From Sphingomonas abietis (GTDB lineage: Bacteria; Pseudomonadota; Alphaproteobacteria; Sphingomonadales; Sphingomonadaceae): a stretch of 64,000 nucleotides of DNA. Shown here piece by piece: positions 26,628-35,549 of this stretch. The stretch is from positions 4,182,501 to 4,246,500 of the forward strand of contig NZ_CP115174.1 of NCBI RefSeq assembly GCF_027625475.1. The letters are read 5' to 3'. Below the pieces are notes generated by a model. The model did no database searches. It was given only the letters and a program-made list of their open reading frames with translations, and was not told the origin of the DNA. Position numbers and translations under genes: made by a program. How positions within the stretch are numbered: the stretch's first letter is position 1; each line of letters opens with the position of its first letter.

Positions 26628-26927
26628 TCAGGCGGGCGGATTGCGCTTCAGGCTCTCCGCCATGCGGGCGAGCTGCTCCGGAGTCGCGGCGCCCTGATGC
26701 TGGGCCTTCCATTCCCCATAAGGCATCCCGTAGACCGCCTCGCGCCCCCGATCCTTGTCGATCGCGCCGTCGGACGCCTCGGCCGCCCAGTCGCCCAGGC
26801 AGTTGCGGCAGAAGCCGGCGAGGCCCATCAGGTCGATATTCTCGGCGTCGCTGCGGTGGCGCAGATGCAGCACCAGCCGGCGGAACACCCTGGCGGCCGT
26901 CGCATCATCGATGTCGTCCAAATGCAT
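26628..26927 (-). CDS. DUF1244 small protein
   Basis: A 99-residue soluble protein. AARVFRRLVLHLRHRSDAEN then IDLMGLAGFCRNCLGDWAAE and GMPYGEWKAQHQ match DUF1244, a small alpha- and gammaproteobacterial family of unknown function. A conserved C..C pair (FCRNC) might bind metal or be redox-active, which is inference. It diverges from pyk across 90 bp. Confidence 0.88.
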   Translation of the reverse strand: MHLDDIDDATAARVFRRLVLHLRHRSDAENIDLMGLAGFCRNCLGDWAAEASDGAIDKDRGREAVYGMPYGEWKAQHQGAATPEQLARMAESLKRNPPA

Positions 26928-27017
26928 AGCGCTGTCATTCCCGGTTGATCATTGTGCTGCTAGGGCTATGGGCAACGCGCCACCTGCCGACAAGATGACG
27001 CTGTCCAAGGAGAGATT

Positions 27018-28493
27018 ATGTCGATCAGCACCAGCGCGTTCGCGCCCCGCAAGCGGAAAGTCCGCGTTCTCGCGACGCTCGGGCCTGCCAGCCGCTCGCC
27101 GGAGATGATCCGCAAGCTGTTCGTGGCCGGCGCCGACGCCTTCCGCGTCAATATGAGCCATGGCGCGCATGAGGACCATGCCCAGGCGATCGCGGACATC
27201 CGCGCGCTGGAAAAGGAGCTCAACCGGCCGACCACCATCCTCGCCGATCTCCAGGGGCCAAAGCTGCGCGTCGGCACCTTCGCCGACGGCATCGTGACCA
27301 TCAAGAAGGGCGATGCGTTCCGGCTCGACCGCGACACCACGCCCGGCGACGCCACCCGCGTCTGCCTGCCGCATCGCGAGATCTTCGAGGCGCTGGAGCC
27401 GGGCACCCGCCTGCTGGTCGACGACGGCAAGCTGGTGCTGCGCGTGCAGACGGTCAGCCACGACCAGATCGACACGCTGGTCGAGGTCGGTGGCGCGATC
27501 TCGGATCGCAAGGGCGTCAACGTGCCCGACGTGGTGGTGCCGCTGCCGGCGCTGACCGAGAAGGACCGCAAGGATCTCGCCTTCGCGCTGGAGCAGAATG
27601 TCGACTGGATCGCGCTCAGCTTCGTGCAGCGCCCGGATGATGTCGCCGAGGCGCGCCGCCTGGTCGCCGGCAAGGCGGCCATCCTCTCCAAGATCGAGAA
27701 GCCCGCCGCGATCGACCGGCTCGACGAGATCATCGAGCTGTCGGACGGCGTGATGGTCGCGCGTGGCGATCTCGGCGTCGAGCTGCCGCCCGAAATGGTG
27801 CCGCCGATCCAGAAGCGCATCGTCGAAACCTCGCGCCGACTCGGCCGCCCGGTCGTCGTCGCGACGCAGATGCTCGAATCGATGATCAAGTCGCCCTCGC
27901 CGACCCGCGCCGAGGTCTCCGACGTCGCCACCGCGATCTACGACGGCGCCGACGCGATCATGCTGTCGGCCGAGAGCGCCGCCGGCGACTGGCCCGAGGA
28001 AGCGGTGGCGATGATGGACCGCATCGCCATCTCGGTGGAAGGCGACCCCGCCTACAAGGCGCGCATCCACTTCACCGAGACCCGGCCCGATCACACCACC
28101 GCCGATGCGATCGCCGCTGCCGCCGCCGAGATCGTCGACACCATATCGGCCGCAACGATCATCTGCTTCACCTCGTCCGGCTCGACCGCGCGGCGGGTCG
28201 CGCGCGAGCGCCCCGCGGCGCCGCTGCTGGTGCTGACCCCCGATCTCCAGACCGCGCGCCGCCTCGGCCTGCTGTGGGGCGCCCATGCCGTCCACACCCG
28301 CGACATCGACAGCTTCGAGGAGATGGTGGCGAAGTCGAAGCGGATGGCGCTGCGCGCGCGCGTCGCCGGTGCCGGCGATTCGGCGGTGATGATGGCCGGC
28401 GTGCCGTTCGGAACGCCGGGATCGACCAACGTCCTCCACGTCGTCCGCCTCACCGGCGACGAACTGCGCGACTATACCGGCAGCGCCGACTGA
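27018..28493 (+). CDS. pyk: pyruvate kinase
   Basis: A 491-residue glycolytic enzyme that converts phosphoenolpyruvate and ADP to pyruvate and ATP. Visible are the N-terminal VLATLGPASRSPEMI, DLQGPKLRVG, the active-site block AILSKIEKPAAIDRLDEIIE with catalytic Lys, and MVARGDLGVELP. The C-terminal allosteric domain is present. AAGGAGAG lies at ideal spacing before the ATG. It is monocistronic and ends at a strong stem-loop. Confidence 0.97.
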   Translation: MSISTSAFAPRKRKVRVLATLGPASRSPEMIRKLFVAGADAFRVNMSHGAHEDHAQAIADIRALEKELNRPTTILADLQGPKLRVGTFADGIVTIKKGDAFRLDRDTTPGDATRVCLPHREIFEALEPGTRLLVDDGKLVLRVQTVSHDQIDTLVEVGGAISDRKGVNVPDVVVPLPALTEKDRKDLAFALEQNVDWIALSFVQRPDDVAEARRLVAGKAAILSKIEKPAAIDRLDEIIELSDGVMVARGDLGVELPPEMVPPIQKRIVETSRRLGRPVVVATQMLESMIKSPSPTRAEVSDVATAIYDGADAIMLSAESAAGDWPEEAVAMMDRIAISVEGDPAYKARIHFTETRPDHTTADAIAAAAAEIVDTISAATIICFTSSGSTARRVARERPAAPLLVLTPDLQTARRLGLLWGAHAVHTRDIDSFEEMVAKSKRMALRARVAGAGDSAVMMAGVPFGTPGSTNVLHVVRLTGDELRDYTGSAD

Positions 28494-28511
28494 TCCTGCC
28501 CGATCCTGCCG

Positions 28512-28547
28512 GGAGCGTCCGTGCCGATCGCATCGGACGGACGCTCC
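28512..28547. terminator. bidirectional terminator, pyk / serine hydrolase
   Basis: An 11-bp perfect stem (GGAGCGTCCGT / ACGGACGCTCC) contains an additional inner CCGAT/ATCGG pairing. It lies between two convergent genes 18 bp after the pyk stop. Confidence 0.8.
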
Positions 28548-28577
28548 ACTCTGCCCTACCCCATCCTTCTGATTGGC

Positions 28578-29972
28578 TCAGCCCGCCGGATAGACGGTGA
28601 ACTGCTCGATCCTGCCCCCCGCCCCCGGCTCGGCGCGCAGCACGATCCGAAGCGTGCGATGCGGGTAGGTCACCCGATATTGTTCCGCGGTGAAGCCCCC
28701 GCGCAGGCCATTGCCGGTCTGCACGATCGACTGCGGCGCCCCCAATGGCGCGAGGCTGGCCTTGTAATCGGCGATCGCGGTCGGCGTGAAATAGAAGTTG
28801 CCGTTGGTGGTGAACAGCGTGCGATCGAGCCGCCCGGCCCGCAGCATGTCGAACACGGACGTGGCGCGCGCCAACCCGCCGGCCGCCTGAGCATCGGGCT
28901 TCGCGTCGGGCAGCACCAGCGCCATCACCTTCTTCGCGATCACCGACTGGGCGTCGCCGAAATCGGCATTGTCGAGGACCACGACCGCCACGCCGTCATC
29001 GGGCGCGATCACATTGTCGGACAGGAAGCCGACCGCCTCGCCGCCATGTTCGAGGATGCGGTGCGAACCCCATTGCAGCACGTCGATGCCGAGCCCGTAA
29101 TGGCTGTCTTCCCCGCTGCTGAGCTTCACCGAGGTCTGCTGCGCGGCATAGCCGGCCTGGCTGAGCAGCTTGTGATCCATCATCCCGATGTCCCACCGGG
29201 CGAGATCGCTGGCCGTCATCGCGAGCTGGCCGGCACCAAACAGCCAGCCGGGGGCAGCGGGAGTCGCGACGCGCACCGGGCCCAGCGCATAACGCTCATG
29301 CGGCGCTGCATCGGCGGTGGTCATGCCGAAATCCGCGTCCACCGCGCTGGTCATGCCGAGCGGCGTGAAGATGCGCTGCGACAGGAACTGCATCAGCGGC
29401 TGGCCGGAAACCGTCTCGATGATCCGCCCGGCGATGACGAAGCCGGTGTTGGAATATTGCCATTGGCTGCCGGGCGGGAAATCCAGCGGCGCCTTGCCCC
29501 AGCGCGCGAGAATCGCATCGGGCTTCACCGGATGGGCCATATCGGCGAAGGAAAAGTCCTGCGGCCAGAAATCGCGATAGCCCGAGGTATGGCTGAGGAT
29601 CTGGCGAATCGTCACATGGTCGCCACTGGTCAGGCCGGGCACATATTTGCCGACGGCATCGTCCAGCGACAGCTTGCCCTCGTCGGCCAGCATCAGGATC
29701 GCGGTGGCGGTGATCTGCTTGGAGATGGACGCGATCGGATAGCGCGCATCGGCGACCGCGGGCTTGCCCGGCCCCTGCTCGCCATAGGCCTTGGCGAAGA
29801 CGATCCGGCCACCCTGCACCACCGCCACCGAGGCCGACGGCACCTGCGTGGTCTTCAGCGCATCGGCGACGACGCGATCGATCGCGCCGGTATCGAGGGG
29901 TTGGGGGGCCGAGAATGCGGCGGTGGCCGGCATCAGGGCCAGCGCGGCGACGGTCAGAAGGGCTTTATGCAT
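28578..29972 (-). CDS. secreted serine hydrolase, class C beta-lactamase fold
   Basis: A 464-residue protein with a signal peptide (residues 1-21). The nucleophile motif is Ser82-Ile-Ser-Lys85 (PIASISKQITA), the tyrosine motif is YSN in QYSNTGFVIAGR, and a third-motif-like HGG is in LEHGGEAVGFLS. A C-terminal domain of about 110 residues follows. Such proteins may be esterases, D-aminopeptidases or penicillin-binding-like peptidases, and resistance cannot be assumed. I start at MHKALLTVA because the longer frame breaks the signal peptide pattern. Confidence 0.88.
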   Translation of the reverse strand: MHKALLTVAALALMPATAAFSAPQPLDTGAIDRVVADALKTTQVPSASVAVVQGGRIVFAKAYGEQGPGKPAVADARYPIASISKQITATAILMLADEGKLSLDDAVGKYVPGLTSGDHVTIRQILSHTSGYRDFWPQDFSFADMAHPVKPDAILARWGKAPLDFPPGSQWQYSNTGFVIAGRIIETVSGQPLMQFLSQRIFTPLGMTSAVDADFGMTTADAAPHERYALGPVRVATPAAPGWLFGAGQLAMTASDLARWDIGMMDHKLLSQAGYAAQQTSVKLSSGEDSHYGLGIDVLQWGSHRILEHGGEAVGFLSDNVIAPDDGVAVVVLDNADFGDAQSVIAKKVMALVLPDAKPDAQAAGGLARATSVFDMLRAGRLDRTLFTTNGNFYFTPTAIADYKASLAPLGAPQSIVQTGNGLRGGFTAEQYRVTYPHRTLRIVLRAEPGAGGRIEQFTVYPAG

Positions 29973-29998
29973 GGCGGCGAGCCTAGGCACGCCACCCC

Positions 29999-30625
29999 CT
30001 ATAGCAAGCCATATCCTTCGAGCGCGCCGCGCAGCGTGGTGGCGTCGCGGAAAAGGTGGCCGGGAAAGCCCGCCTGCTCGCCCGCCGCGATATTGTCGGC
30101 GCGATCGTCCACGAACAGCCCCTCGCCCGGCGCCAGGCCGAAACGCGTGAGTGCCAGCGCGTAGATCGCCGGATCGGGCTTGATCAGCCTCACCTCGCCC
30201 GAGACGAGGATGTCGCGGAAACGATCGAACAAGGCCGCCTCGCGCGCCCGGAAAGGCGGCCAGAATTCGTGGCTGAAATTGGTGATCGCGTAGAGCGGCA
30301 CCCCCGCCGCATCGAGATCGGCGACGAGTTCGGCCATGCCCGGCAGCAGAGCCCCGATCGTGTCGCCGAATGCCTCGCCCCAGCGGCGGATATTCTCCGC
30401 CTCGTGCGGATAGCGCGCGATCAGCTCCGCCGAGGTTTCGGCGAAGTCGCGGCCCGCATCATGCTGGGTATGCCATTCGAGCGTCGCCACCTCGCCGAGG
30501 AAGCGATCCAGCCGGTCGGTATCGGGAATATGCCGCGCGAAAAAGGCGCGCGGATTCCAGTCGACAAGCACGTTGCCGACATCGAACACCACTGCGATGG
30601 GCCTCGCCGCGAGCGACGAGCCCAT
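29999..30625 (-). CDS. HAD-superfamily hydrolase
   Basis: About 208 residues, HAD subfamily IA. Motif I is VVFDVGNVLVDWN with nucleophile Asp, motif II YAITNFSHEFW, the Lys motif SGEVRLIKPDPAIY, and motif IV LFVDDRADNIAAG. The DVGNVL variant resembles YihX-type sugar phosphatases, but the substrate is unproven. The ATG gives MGSSLAARP. A GTG at 30658, 4 bases after the rpmJ stop, is the alternative, and a small stem-loop lies between the two. Confidence 0.85.
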   Translation of the reverse strand: MGSSLAARPIAVVFDVGNVLVDWNPRAFFARHIPDTDRLDRFLGEVATLEWHTQHDAGRDFAETSAELIARYPHEAENIRRWGEAFGDTIGALLPGMAELVADLDAAGVPLYAITNFSHEFWPPFRAREAALFDRFRDILVSGEVRLIKPDPAIYALALTRFGLAPGEGLFVDDRADNIAAGEQAGFPGHLFRDATTLRGALEGYGLL

Positions 30626-30635
30626 GCTCCCGGAA

Positions 30636-30655
30636 GCCGGCGAGAAAACGCCGGC
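30636..30655 (-). terminator. small stem-loop after rpmJ
   Basis: A seven-bp perfect stem (GCCGGCG / CGCCGGC) with a six-base loop follows the rpmJ stop. There is no T-tract on the transcript's 3' side. It may act as an attenuator between rpmJ and the HAD gene. Its presence makes the downstream HAD start more likely. Confidence 0.35.
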
Positions 30656-30662
30656 CACCGAA

Positions 30663-30788
30663 TCAGCCCTGGCGGGCCTTGAAGCGACGGTTGGTCTTGT
30701 TGATGACGTAGGTGCGGCCGCGGCGGCGGATCACGCGGTTATCACGGTGACGTCCCTTGAGCGACTTGAGCGAGTTACGGATCTTCAT
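30663..30788 (-). CDS. rpmJ: ribosomal protein L36, zinc-free type
   Basis: A 41-residue ribosomal protein reading [20 protein letters not shown] then [20 protein letters not shown] and a final G. It is too short for many gene finders, but the match to L36 is unmistakable. The four zinc ligands (Cys/His) of the classic 37-residue L36 are absent, so this is the zinc-independent (C-minus) paralogue type. It lies directly upstream of the HAD gene and diverges from the lipoprotein gene. Confidence 0.95.
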   Translation of the reverse strand: MKIRNSLKSLKGRHRDNRVIRRRGRTYVINKTNRRFKARQG

Positions 30789-30995
30789 GGGACTGGCCCT
30801 GCTGCTTTCTCTGTGGGCGCGGGGCCCGGAAAAATTGAGGCGCCCGCCTATGAGACACGCGGCCCCGAGTCAAGGCCGCAGCGGGGCCGGCCTATCGTTC
30901 AGCCGTTGGAAAGCGACGGCAGATGAAGCAAAAGCGTTGGTCGGAACGTTACATCCCTGCATCCTATCCCGCATCGTCCGCTTGAGAGGCCTGTC

Positions 30996-31628
30996 ATGTC
31001 CCATATGCGCATTCCCTTCCGCCTCGCCGCGATGATCGGCGGCACCCTGGCCCTGGCCGGTTGCTCCACCACCGGCGGCCGCCCGACTCAGGTGACCCGC
31101 TTCCACCTCGCCCAGCCGATCGCACCGGGCAGCTTCTCGATCGAATCGGTGCCGATGATGGGGCCGGGATCGCCGGTCGCGCCCGACAGCATCGAACTCG
31201 CCAGCTATAGCGATATCGTCGCCGGCGAACTGACCCATCTCGGCTTCACCCGCGCCGCTGGCGCCGGTTCGTCCGAACTGACCGTCAGCGTGCTGGTCGA
31301 TCGCGGCACCCGGCCCGATCCCCATGCCGGCGGCGCGTCGGTGAGCCTCGGCATCGGCGGCGGGGGCTTCGGGCGCCATGTCGGTGGCGGCGGCGAAGTC
31401 GGCACCACCATTCCGATCGACCAGCATCCGCGCTTCCTGATCGGCACCCGGATGCAGGTGCAGATCAAGCGCCGCTCGGACGGGACCGCGATCTGGGAAG
31501 GCCGCGCCATGACCGAGGCAAAGGGCCAATCGCCGGACGCCTCGCCGCAGGCCGCCGTCGCCAAGCTCGCCCATGCGCTGTTCACGGGCTTTCCGGGGGT
31601 GTCGGGAACCACTATCACGGTGAAATGA
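30996..31628 (+). CDS. DUF4136-like lipoprotein
   Basis: A 210-residue protein with a lipoprotein signal peptide and lipobox LALAGC (cysteine near residue 23). The mature domain, with SYSDIVAGELTHLGFTRA and RMQVQIKRRSDGTAIWEGRA, resembles DUF4136 envelope lipoproteins. A Gly-rich loop (GIGGGGFG) is notable. GAGAGG precedes the ATG. The stop overlaps the start of the M14 peptidase gene as ATGA, suggesting co-expression. Confidence 0.75.
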   Translation: MSHMRIPFRLAAMIGGTLALAGCSTTGGRPTQVTRFHLAQPIAPGSFSIESVPMMGPGSPVAPDSIELASYSDIVAGELTHLGFTRAAGAGSSELTVSVLVDRGTRPDPHAGGASVSLGIGGGGFGRHVGGGGEVGTTIPIDQHPRFLIGTRMQVQIKRRSDGTAIWEGRAMTEAKGQSPDASPQAAVAKLAHALFTGFPGVSGTTITVK

Positions 31629-32746
31629 GCATCCTGATTTCCGCCGCCTTCGACAGCGGCAATATTCGCCCGACCGCCATCCTCGACGACCGCGTGACCC
31701 TCGAAATCGCGCACGACAAGGATTCGGACTTCTATCAGTGGTTCCACTTCCGCGCGCTCGGCGTGCGGGGGCGGCCGATCACCTACGCGATCACCAATGC
31801 CGGCCAGTCCGCCTATCCGGGCGGCTGGCCGGATTACCACGCCTGCTGGTCCGAGGATCGGGTGACGTGGCGGCGAGTGGCCGACACCAGCTATGCCGAC
31901 GGCGTGCTGCGCTTCACCCACGAAGCGCAGGGTGATGCGGTGTGGTTCGCCTATTTCGCGCCTTACTCGATGGAGCGGCACCATGATCTGGTCGCCCGGA
32001 TCGCGGCGCAGCCCGGCGTCGCCCTCGCCTCGCTCGGCCAGACGCTCGACGGGCGCGAGATGGATTGCCTGACGCTCGGCGACGGGCCGAAGCAGGTCTG
32101 GCTCTACGCCCGCCAGCATCCCGGCGAATCGATGGCCGAATGGTGGATGGAAGGCGCACTGGAGGCGCTGACCGATCCCGCCGATCCGATCGCGCGCTCA
32201 CTGCGCCAGAAGGCGACCTTCCACATCGTCCCCAATATGAACCCGGACGGCAGCTATCGCGGCCATCTGCGTACCAATGCCGCCGGCGTGAACCTCAACC
32301 GCGAATGGCATGAGCCGACGCCGGAGAAATCGCCGGAAGTGCTGTGCGTCCGCAACGCGATGGACGCCACCGGCGTCGACTTCGCGATGGACGTGCATGG
32401 CGACGAGGCGATCCCCTATGTGTTCCTGGCCGGATTCGAGGGCATTCCTTCGCTGACCGACAAGCAGGTCTCGCTCTACGCCGCCTATCAGGACGCGCTC
32501 GTCGCCCGCACGCCCGATTTCCAGAAGGCCAAGGGCTATGCGACCGCCGGCAAGGGCTGCGCCAATCTCTCCATGTCGACCAATCAGGTGGCCGAGCGCT
32601 TCGGCTGCGTGGCGATGACGCTGGAGATGCCGTTCAAGGATAATGACGATCTCGCCGATGCCGAGTTCGGCTGGTCGCCGGAGCGCAGCAAGAAGCTCGG
32701 CGCGGCCTGCCTCGCCGCGCTGCACGACGTGATCGCCCGAATCTGA
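31625..32746 (+). CDS. M14-family zinc carboxypeptidase, cytosolic type
   Basis: A 373-residue protein. An N-terminal beta-sandwich-like domain (WFHFRALGVRGRPITYAITN) precedes a carboxypeptidase domain whose zinc ligands are in RQHPGESMAEWWMEG (HxxE) and the later His in MDVHGDEAIPYVF. The catalytic Glu is in AMTLEMPF. This architecture resembles the cytosolic carboxypeptidase (CCP/AGBL, M14B) group, which in eukaryotes trims glutamate chains. The bacterial substrate is unknown. No signal peptide is present. Confidence 0.9.
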   Translation: MSILISAAFDSGNIRPTAILDDRVTLEIAHDKDSDFYQWFHFRALGVRGRPITYAITNAGQSAYPGGWPDYHACWSEDRVTWRRVADTSYADGVLRFTHEAQGDAVWFAYFAPYSMERHHDLVARIAAQPGVALASLGQTLDGREMDCLTLGDGPKQVWLYARQHPGESMAEWWMEGALEALTDPADPIARSLRQKATFHIVPNMNPDGSYRGHLRTNAAGVNLNREWHEPTPEKSPEVLCVRNAMDATGVDFAMDVHGDEAIPYVFLAGFEGIPSLTDKQVSLYAAYQDALVARTPDFQKAKGYATAGKGCANLSMSTNQVAERFGCVAMTLEMPFKDNDDLADAEFGWSPERSKKLGAACLAALHDVIARI

Positions 32747-32760
32747 TCTCAAAACCCGTT

Positions 32761-32775
32761 CCCGCCCGTGGCGGG
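32761..32775 (+). terminator. weak stem-loop after M14 gene
   Basis: A six-bp stem CCCGCC/GGCGGG with a three-base loop sits 15 bp after the stop. It has no T-tract and resembles the GC-rich intergenic repeats common in these genomes. Confidence 0.3.
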
Positions 32776-32831
32776 GATGACGAAGCCATGCGCCTCGGCT
32801 AGGCGATGGCCCGAGCTATACGGAGACGCTT

Positions 32832-33518
32832 ATGCCCCGCCTCGTCCTGATCCGCCACGGCCAGTCCGACTGGAACCTCGAGAACCGCTTCACCGGCTGG
32901 TGGGACGTGAACCTCACCGCGCTGGGCATCGAGGAAGCCAAGGCGGCCGGCCGGCTGCTGGCGGAGAAGGGCTTCGATTTCGATCAGTGCTTCACCAGCG
33001 TGCAGACCCGCGCGATCAAGACGCTCAACCTCGCGCTGGAGGAGATGGGCCGGCTGTGGCTGCCGGTGGAGAAGGACTGGCACCTGAACGAGCGCCATTA
33101 TGGCGGCCTCACCGGGCTCAACAAGGCCGAGACGGCGGCCAAGCATGGCGACGAGCAGGTCAAGATCTGGCGCCGCAGCTTCGACACGCCGCCGCCGCCG
33201 CTGGAAGCCGGCTCGGAGTTCGATCTTTCGCAGGATCGTCGCTATGCCGGCATCCCGATCCCCAATACCGAGAGCCTGAAGGACACGATCGCCCGCGTCC
33301 TGCCTTATTGGGAAAGCCGGATCGCGCCGGTGCTGAGCGCCGGCAAGCAGGTGGTGATCTCCGCCCACGGCAATTCGCTGCGCGCGCTGGTCAAGCATCT
33401 CTCGGGCATTCCCGACGACGAGATCGTCAGCCTCGAGATCCCGACCGGCCAGCCGATCGTCTACGAACTGGATGACGCGCTGCAGCCACTCGATCGCTAT
33501 TATCTGAGCGAGCGCTAA
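32832..33518 (+). CDS. gpmA: 2,3-bisphosphoglycerate-dependent phosphoglycerate mutase
   Basis: A 228-residue glycolytic enzyme interconverting 3- and 2-phosphoglycerate. The phosphohistidine motif is [10 protein letters not shown] (His9), followed by [24 protein letters not shown], and the second catalytic His in [16 protein letters not shown]. The length and the long insertion fit the dPGM (not cofactor-independent) type. Confidence 0.97.
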   Translation: MPRLVLIRHGQSDWNLENRFTGWWDVNLTALGIEEAKAAGRLLAEKGFDFDQCFTSVQTRAIKTLNLALEEMGRLWLPVEKDWHLNERHYGGLTGLNKAETAAKHGDEQVKIWRRSFDTPPPPLEAGSEFDLSQDRRYAGIPIPNTESLKDTIARVLPYWESRIAPVLSAGKQVVISAHGNSLRALVKHLSGIPDDEIVSLEIPTGQPIVYELDDALQPLDRYYLSER

Positions 33519-33605
33519 TTTTCCCCGGAGTCTTGCGCGGAATCGTTGCGGAACAGCGGGGCCGTCGCTAAGCGTCCCGCTTCCTTTTTTCTGCCGGGCA
33601 GATCG

Positions 33606-34091
33606 ATGAACGACCAGCCGACCGTGGGCATCATCATGGGCAGCCGCTCCGACTGGGAGACGATGCGCCACGCGTCCGAGACGCTGACCGCGCTCGGCGT
33701 GCCGCACGAGACCAGGGTCGTCTCCGCGCATCGCACGCCGGATCGGCTCTACGACTATGCGAAAGCCGCGCAGGGCCGCGGGCTCAAGGTGGTGATCGCG
33801 GGCGCCGGCGGCGCCGCCCACCTGCCCGGCATGTGCGCCGCGATGACCGCGCTGCCGGTGCTCGGCGTACCGGTCGAATCGAAGGCGCTCTCCGGCATGG
33901 ATAGCCTGCTGTCGATCGTGCAGATGCCCGGCGGCATCCCGGTCGGCACGCTGGCGATCGGCAAGCCGGGCGCGATCAACGCCGGGCTGCTGGCCGCCGC
34001 GATCCTCGCCACCCATGACGAGGCGCTCGCCGGCCGGCTGGCCGACTGGCGCGCCAGGCAGACCCAGGCCGTGGACGAATCCCCCGAATGA
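33606..34091 (+). CDS. purE: N5-carboxyaminoimidazole ribonucleotide mutase
   Basis: A 161-residue class I PurE that moves the carboxyl group of N5-CAIR to give CAIR in purine synthesis. [12 protein letters not shown] and [14 protein letters not shown] form the active site, and [20 protein letters not shown] is conserved. I start at [12 protein letters not shown], since the open frame upstream is non-coding. The stop overlaps purK by 4 bp, and the products act in sequence. Confidence 0.97.
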   Translation: MNDQPTVGIIMGSRSDWETMRHASETLTALGVPHETRVVSAHRTPDRLYDYAKAAQGRGLKVVIAGAGGAAHLPGMCAAMTALPVLGVPVESKALSGMDSLLSIVQMPGGIPVGTLAIGKPGAINAGLLAAAILATHDEALAGRLADWRARQTQAVDESPE

Positions 34092-35152
34092 GCATTGCAC
34101 CCGGTTCGACCATCGGCATCATCGGCGGCGGCCAGCTCGGCCGGATGCTCGCGATCGCGGCGGCCCAGCTCGGCTATCGCAGCCATATCTATGCGCCCGA
34201 GGCGAGCGGCCCCGCCGCCGAGGTCTGTGCCGTCTGGACGCAGGGCGACTATGAGAATGCCGACGCGCTGCGCCGCTTCGCCGAAGCCTGCGACGTCGTC
34301 ACCTACGAGTTCGAGAATCTGCCGGTCGCGGCGCTGGCGCAGACCGAGGGCGTGCGCGCCTTCCACCCCTCCGTCGAGGCGCTGCGGATCGCGCAGGATC
34401 GCGCGCTGGAGAAGGGCTTTGCCGGCCGCCACGACATCCCGACCGCGCGCTGGTCGGCGATCAACACGCTGGACGAGCTGCGCGATGCGGTCGCCGGCAT
34501 CGGCACCCCCGCGATTCTGAAGACGCGGCGCTTCGGCTATGACGGCAAGGGCCAGGTGCGCCTGCAGTCGCCCGACGATGTCGAGGCGGCATGGCAGGCG
34601 ATCGGCGGACAGCCTGCGGTGCTCGAAGGCTTCGTGCGCTTCGACGTCGAATATTCGGTGATCGTCGCGCGCGGCCGGGATGGCGAGAGCGTGGCGTGGG
34701 ATGTCGTCACCAACGTCCATGACGACGGCATCCTGGCGCTATCCACGGTGCCGGCCGAGGGGCAGGTCGCGGCCCAGGCCGCCGAAGCCGTGGCGCACAG
34801 CCGGCGACTGGCGGATGCGCTCGATTATGTCGGCGTGCTGGCGGTGGAATGGTTCGCCGGCGCGCACGGCCCGATCTTCAACGAGATGGCGCCGCGGGTC
34901 CACAATAGCGGCCACTGGACCATCGAGGGTGCCACCACCTCGCAGTTCGAGAATCATATCCGCGCGATCTGCGGCCTGCCGCTGGGATCGACCGCGCTGA
35001 CCGGCCGCCGCGTGGCGATGGAGAATCTGATCGGCGCACAGGCCGATCGCTGGCCGGCGATCCTCGCCGAGCGCGACGCCCACCTGCATCTCTACGGCAA
35101 GAGCGTGCGCCCGGGCCGCAAGATGGGCCATGTGACGCGGGTCACGCTGTAG
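34088..35152 (+). CDS. purK: N5-carboxyaminoimidazole ribonucleotide synthase
   Basis: A 354-residue ATP-grasp enzyme that carboxylates AIR with bicarbonate and ATP, supplying Pur[21 protein letters not shown] at the N terminus, [14 protein letters not shown] in the ATP-grasp domain, and [19 protein letters not shown] are all diagnostic. It is coupled to purE by an ATGA overlap and ends at a strong hairpin. Confidence 0.97.
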   Translation: MSIAPGSTIGIIGGGQLGRMLAIAAAQLGYRSHIYAPEASGPAAEVCAVWTQGDYENADALRRFAEACDVVTYEFENLPVAALAQTEGVRAFHPSVEALRIAQDRALEKGFAGRHDIPTARWSAINTLDELRDAVAGIGTPAILKTRRFGYDGKGQVRLQSPDDVEAAWQAIGGQPAVLEGFVRFDVEYSVIVARGRDGESVAWDVVTNVHDDGILALSTVPAEGQVAAQAAEAVAHSRRLADALDYVGVLAVEWFAGAHGPIFNEMAPRVHNSGHWTIEGATTSQFENHIRAICGLPLGSTALTGRRVAMENLIGAQADRWPAILAERDAHLHLYGKSVRPGRKMGHVTRVTL

Positions 35153-35158
35153 GAACCA

Positions 35159-35186
35159 TCCTCCCCGAGCCTGGGCTCGGGGAGGA
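35159..35186. terminator. bidirectional terminator, purK / small gene
   Basis: A thirteen-bp perfect stem (TCCTCCCCGAGCC with its complement) and a two-base loop lie between the convergent purK gene and a small orphan gene. Confidence 0.8.
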
Positions 35187-35192
35187 CGAGGA

Positions 35193-35498
35193 TCACGCCT
35201 TGCGCGTCGCCTTGACCGGGAATTTGCCGAAGGCGCCAGTGTCGATCGTGCCTTCCATCGTATCGCCGTCCAGACGCCCCTCGACCGTCAGCATCATCGG
35301 GAAGGGCACCTTCAGCTCCATCTTGAAGGTCACCAGATCGCCGGAGACCTGGCCGTCGGTGACGTCGAGCGACCCCATCGGGCCGCTGTTGGTGCCCGCG
35401 AAGCTGCCATCGGGCTTGCTGGTGAGGGTCAGCACCGAAACCTGCTCCCCCATCGGAGACTGGGCCACGCTGTCCCACTGACCGTCGATATCTGCCAT
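35193..35498 (-). CDS. small beta-rich hypothetical protein
   Basis: A 101-residue soluble protein starting MADIDGQWDSVAQSPMGEQV. Alternating strand-like segments (SVLTLTSKPDGSFAGTNSG, VTFKMELKVPFPMMLTVEGR, GTIDTGAFGKFPVKATRK) suggest a small lipocalin-like or beta-sheet domain. I recognise no named family. The clear codon pattern and its compact position between purK and the M16 gene support a real gene. Confidence 0.75.
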   Translation of the reverse strand: MADIDGQWDSVAQSPMGEQVSVLTLTSKPDGSFAGTNSGPMGSLDVTDGQVSGDLVTFKMELKVPFPMMLTVEGRLDGDTMEGTIDTGAFGKFPVKATRKA

Positions 35499-35549
35499 CT
35501 TGCCATCCTTCCGTTTACGTCAGCTTGATCACGCTCACTGCGCGCCTGT

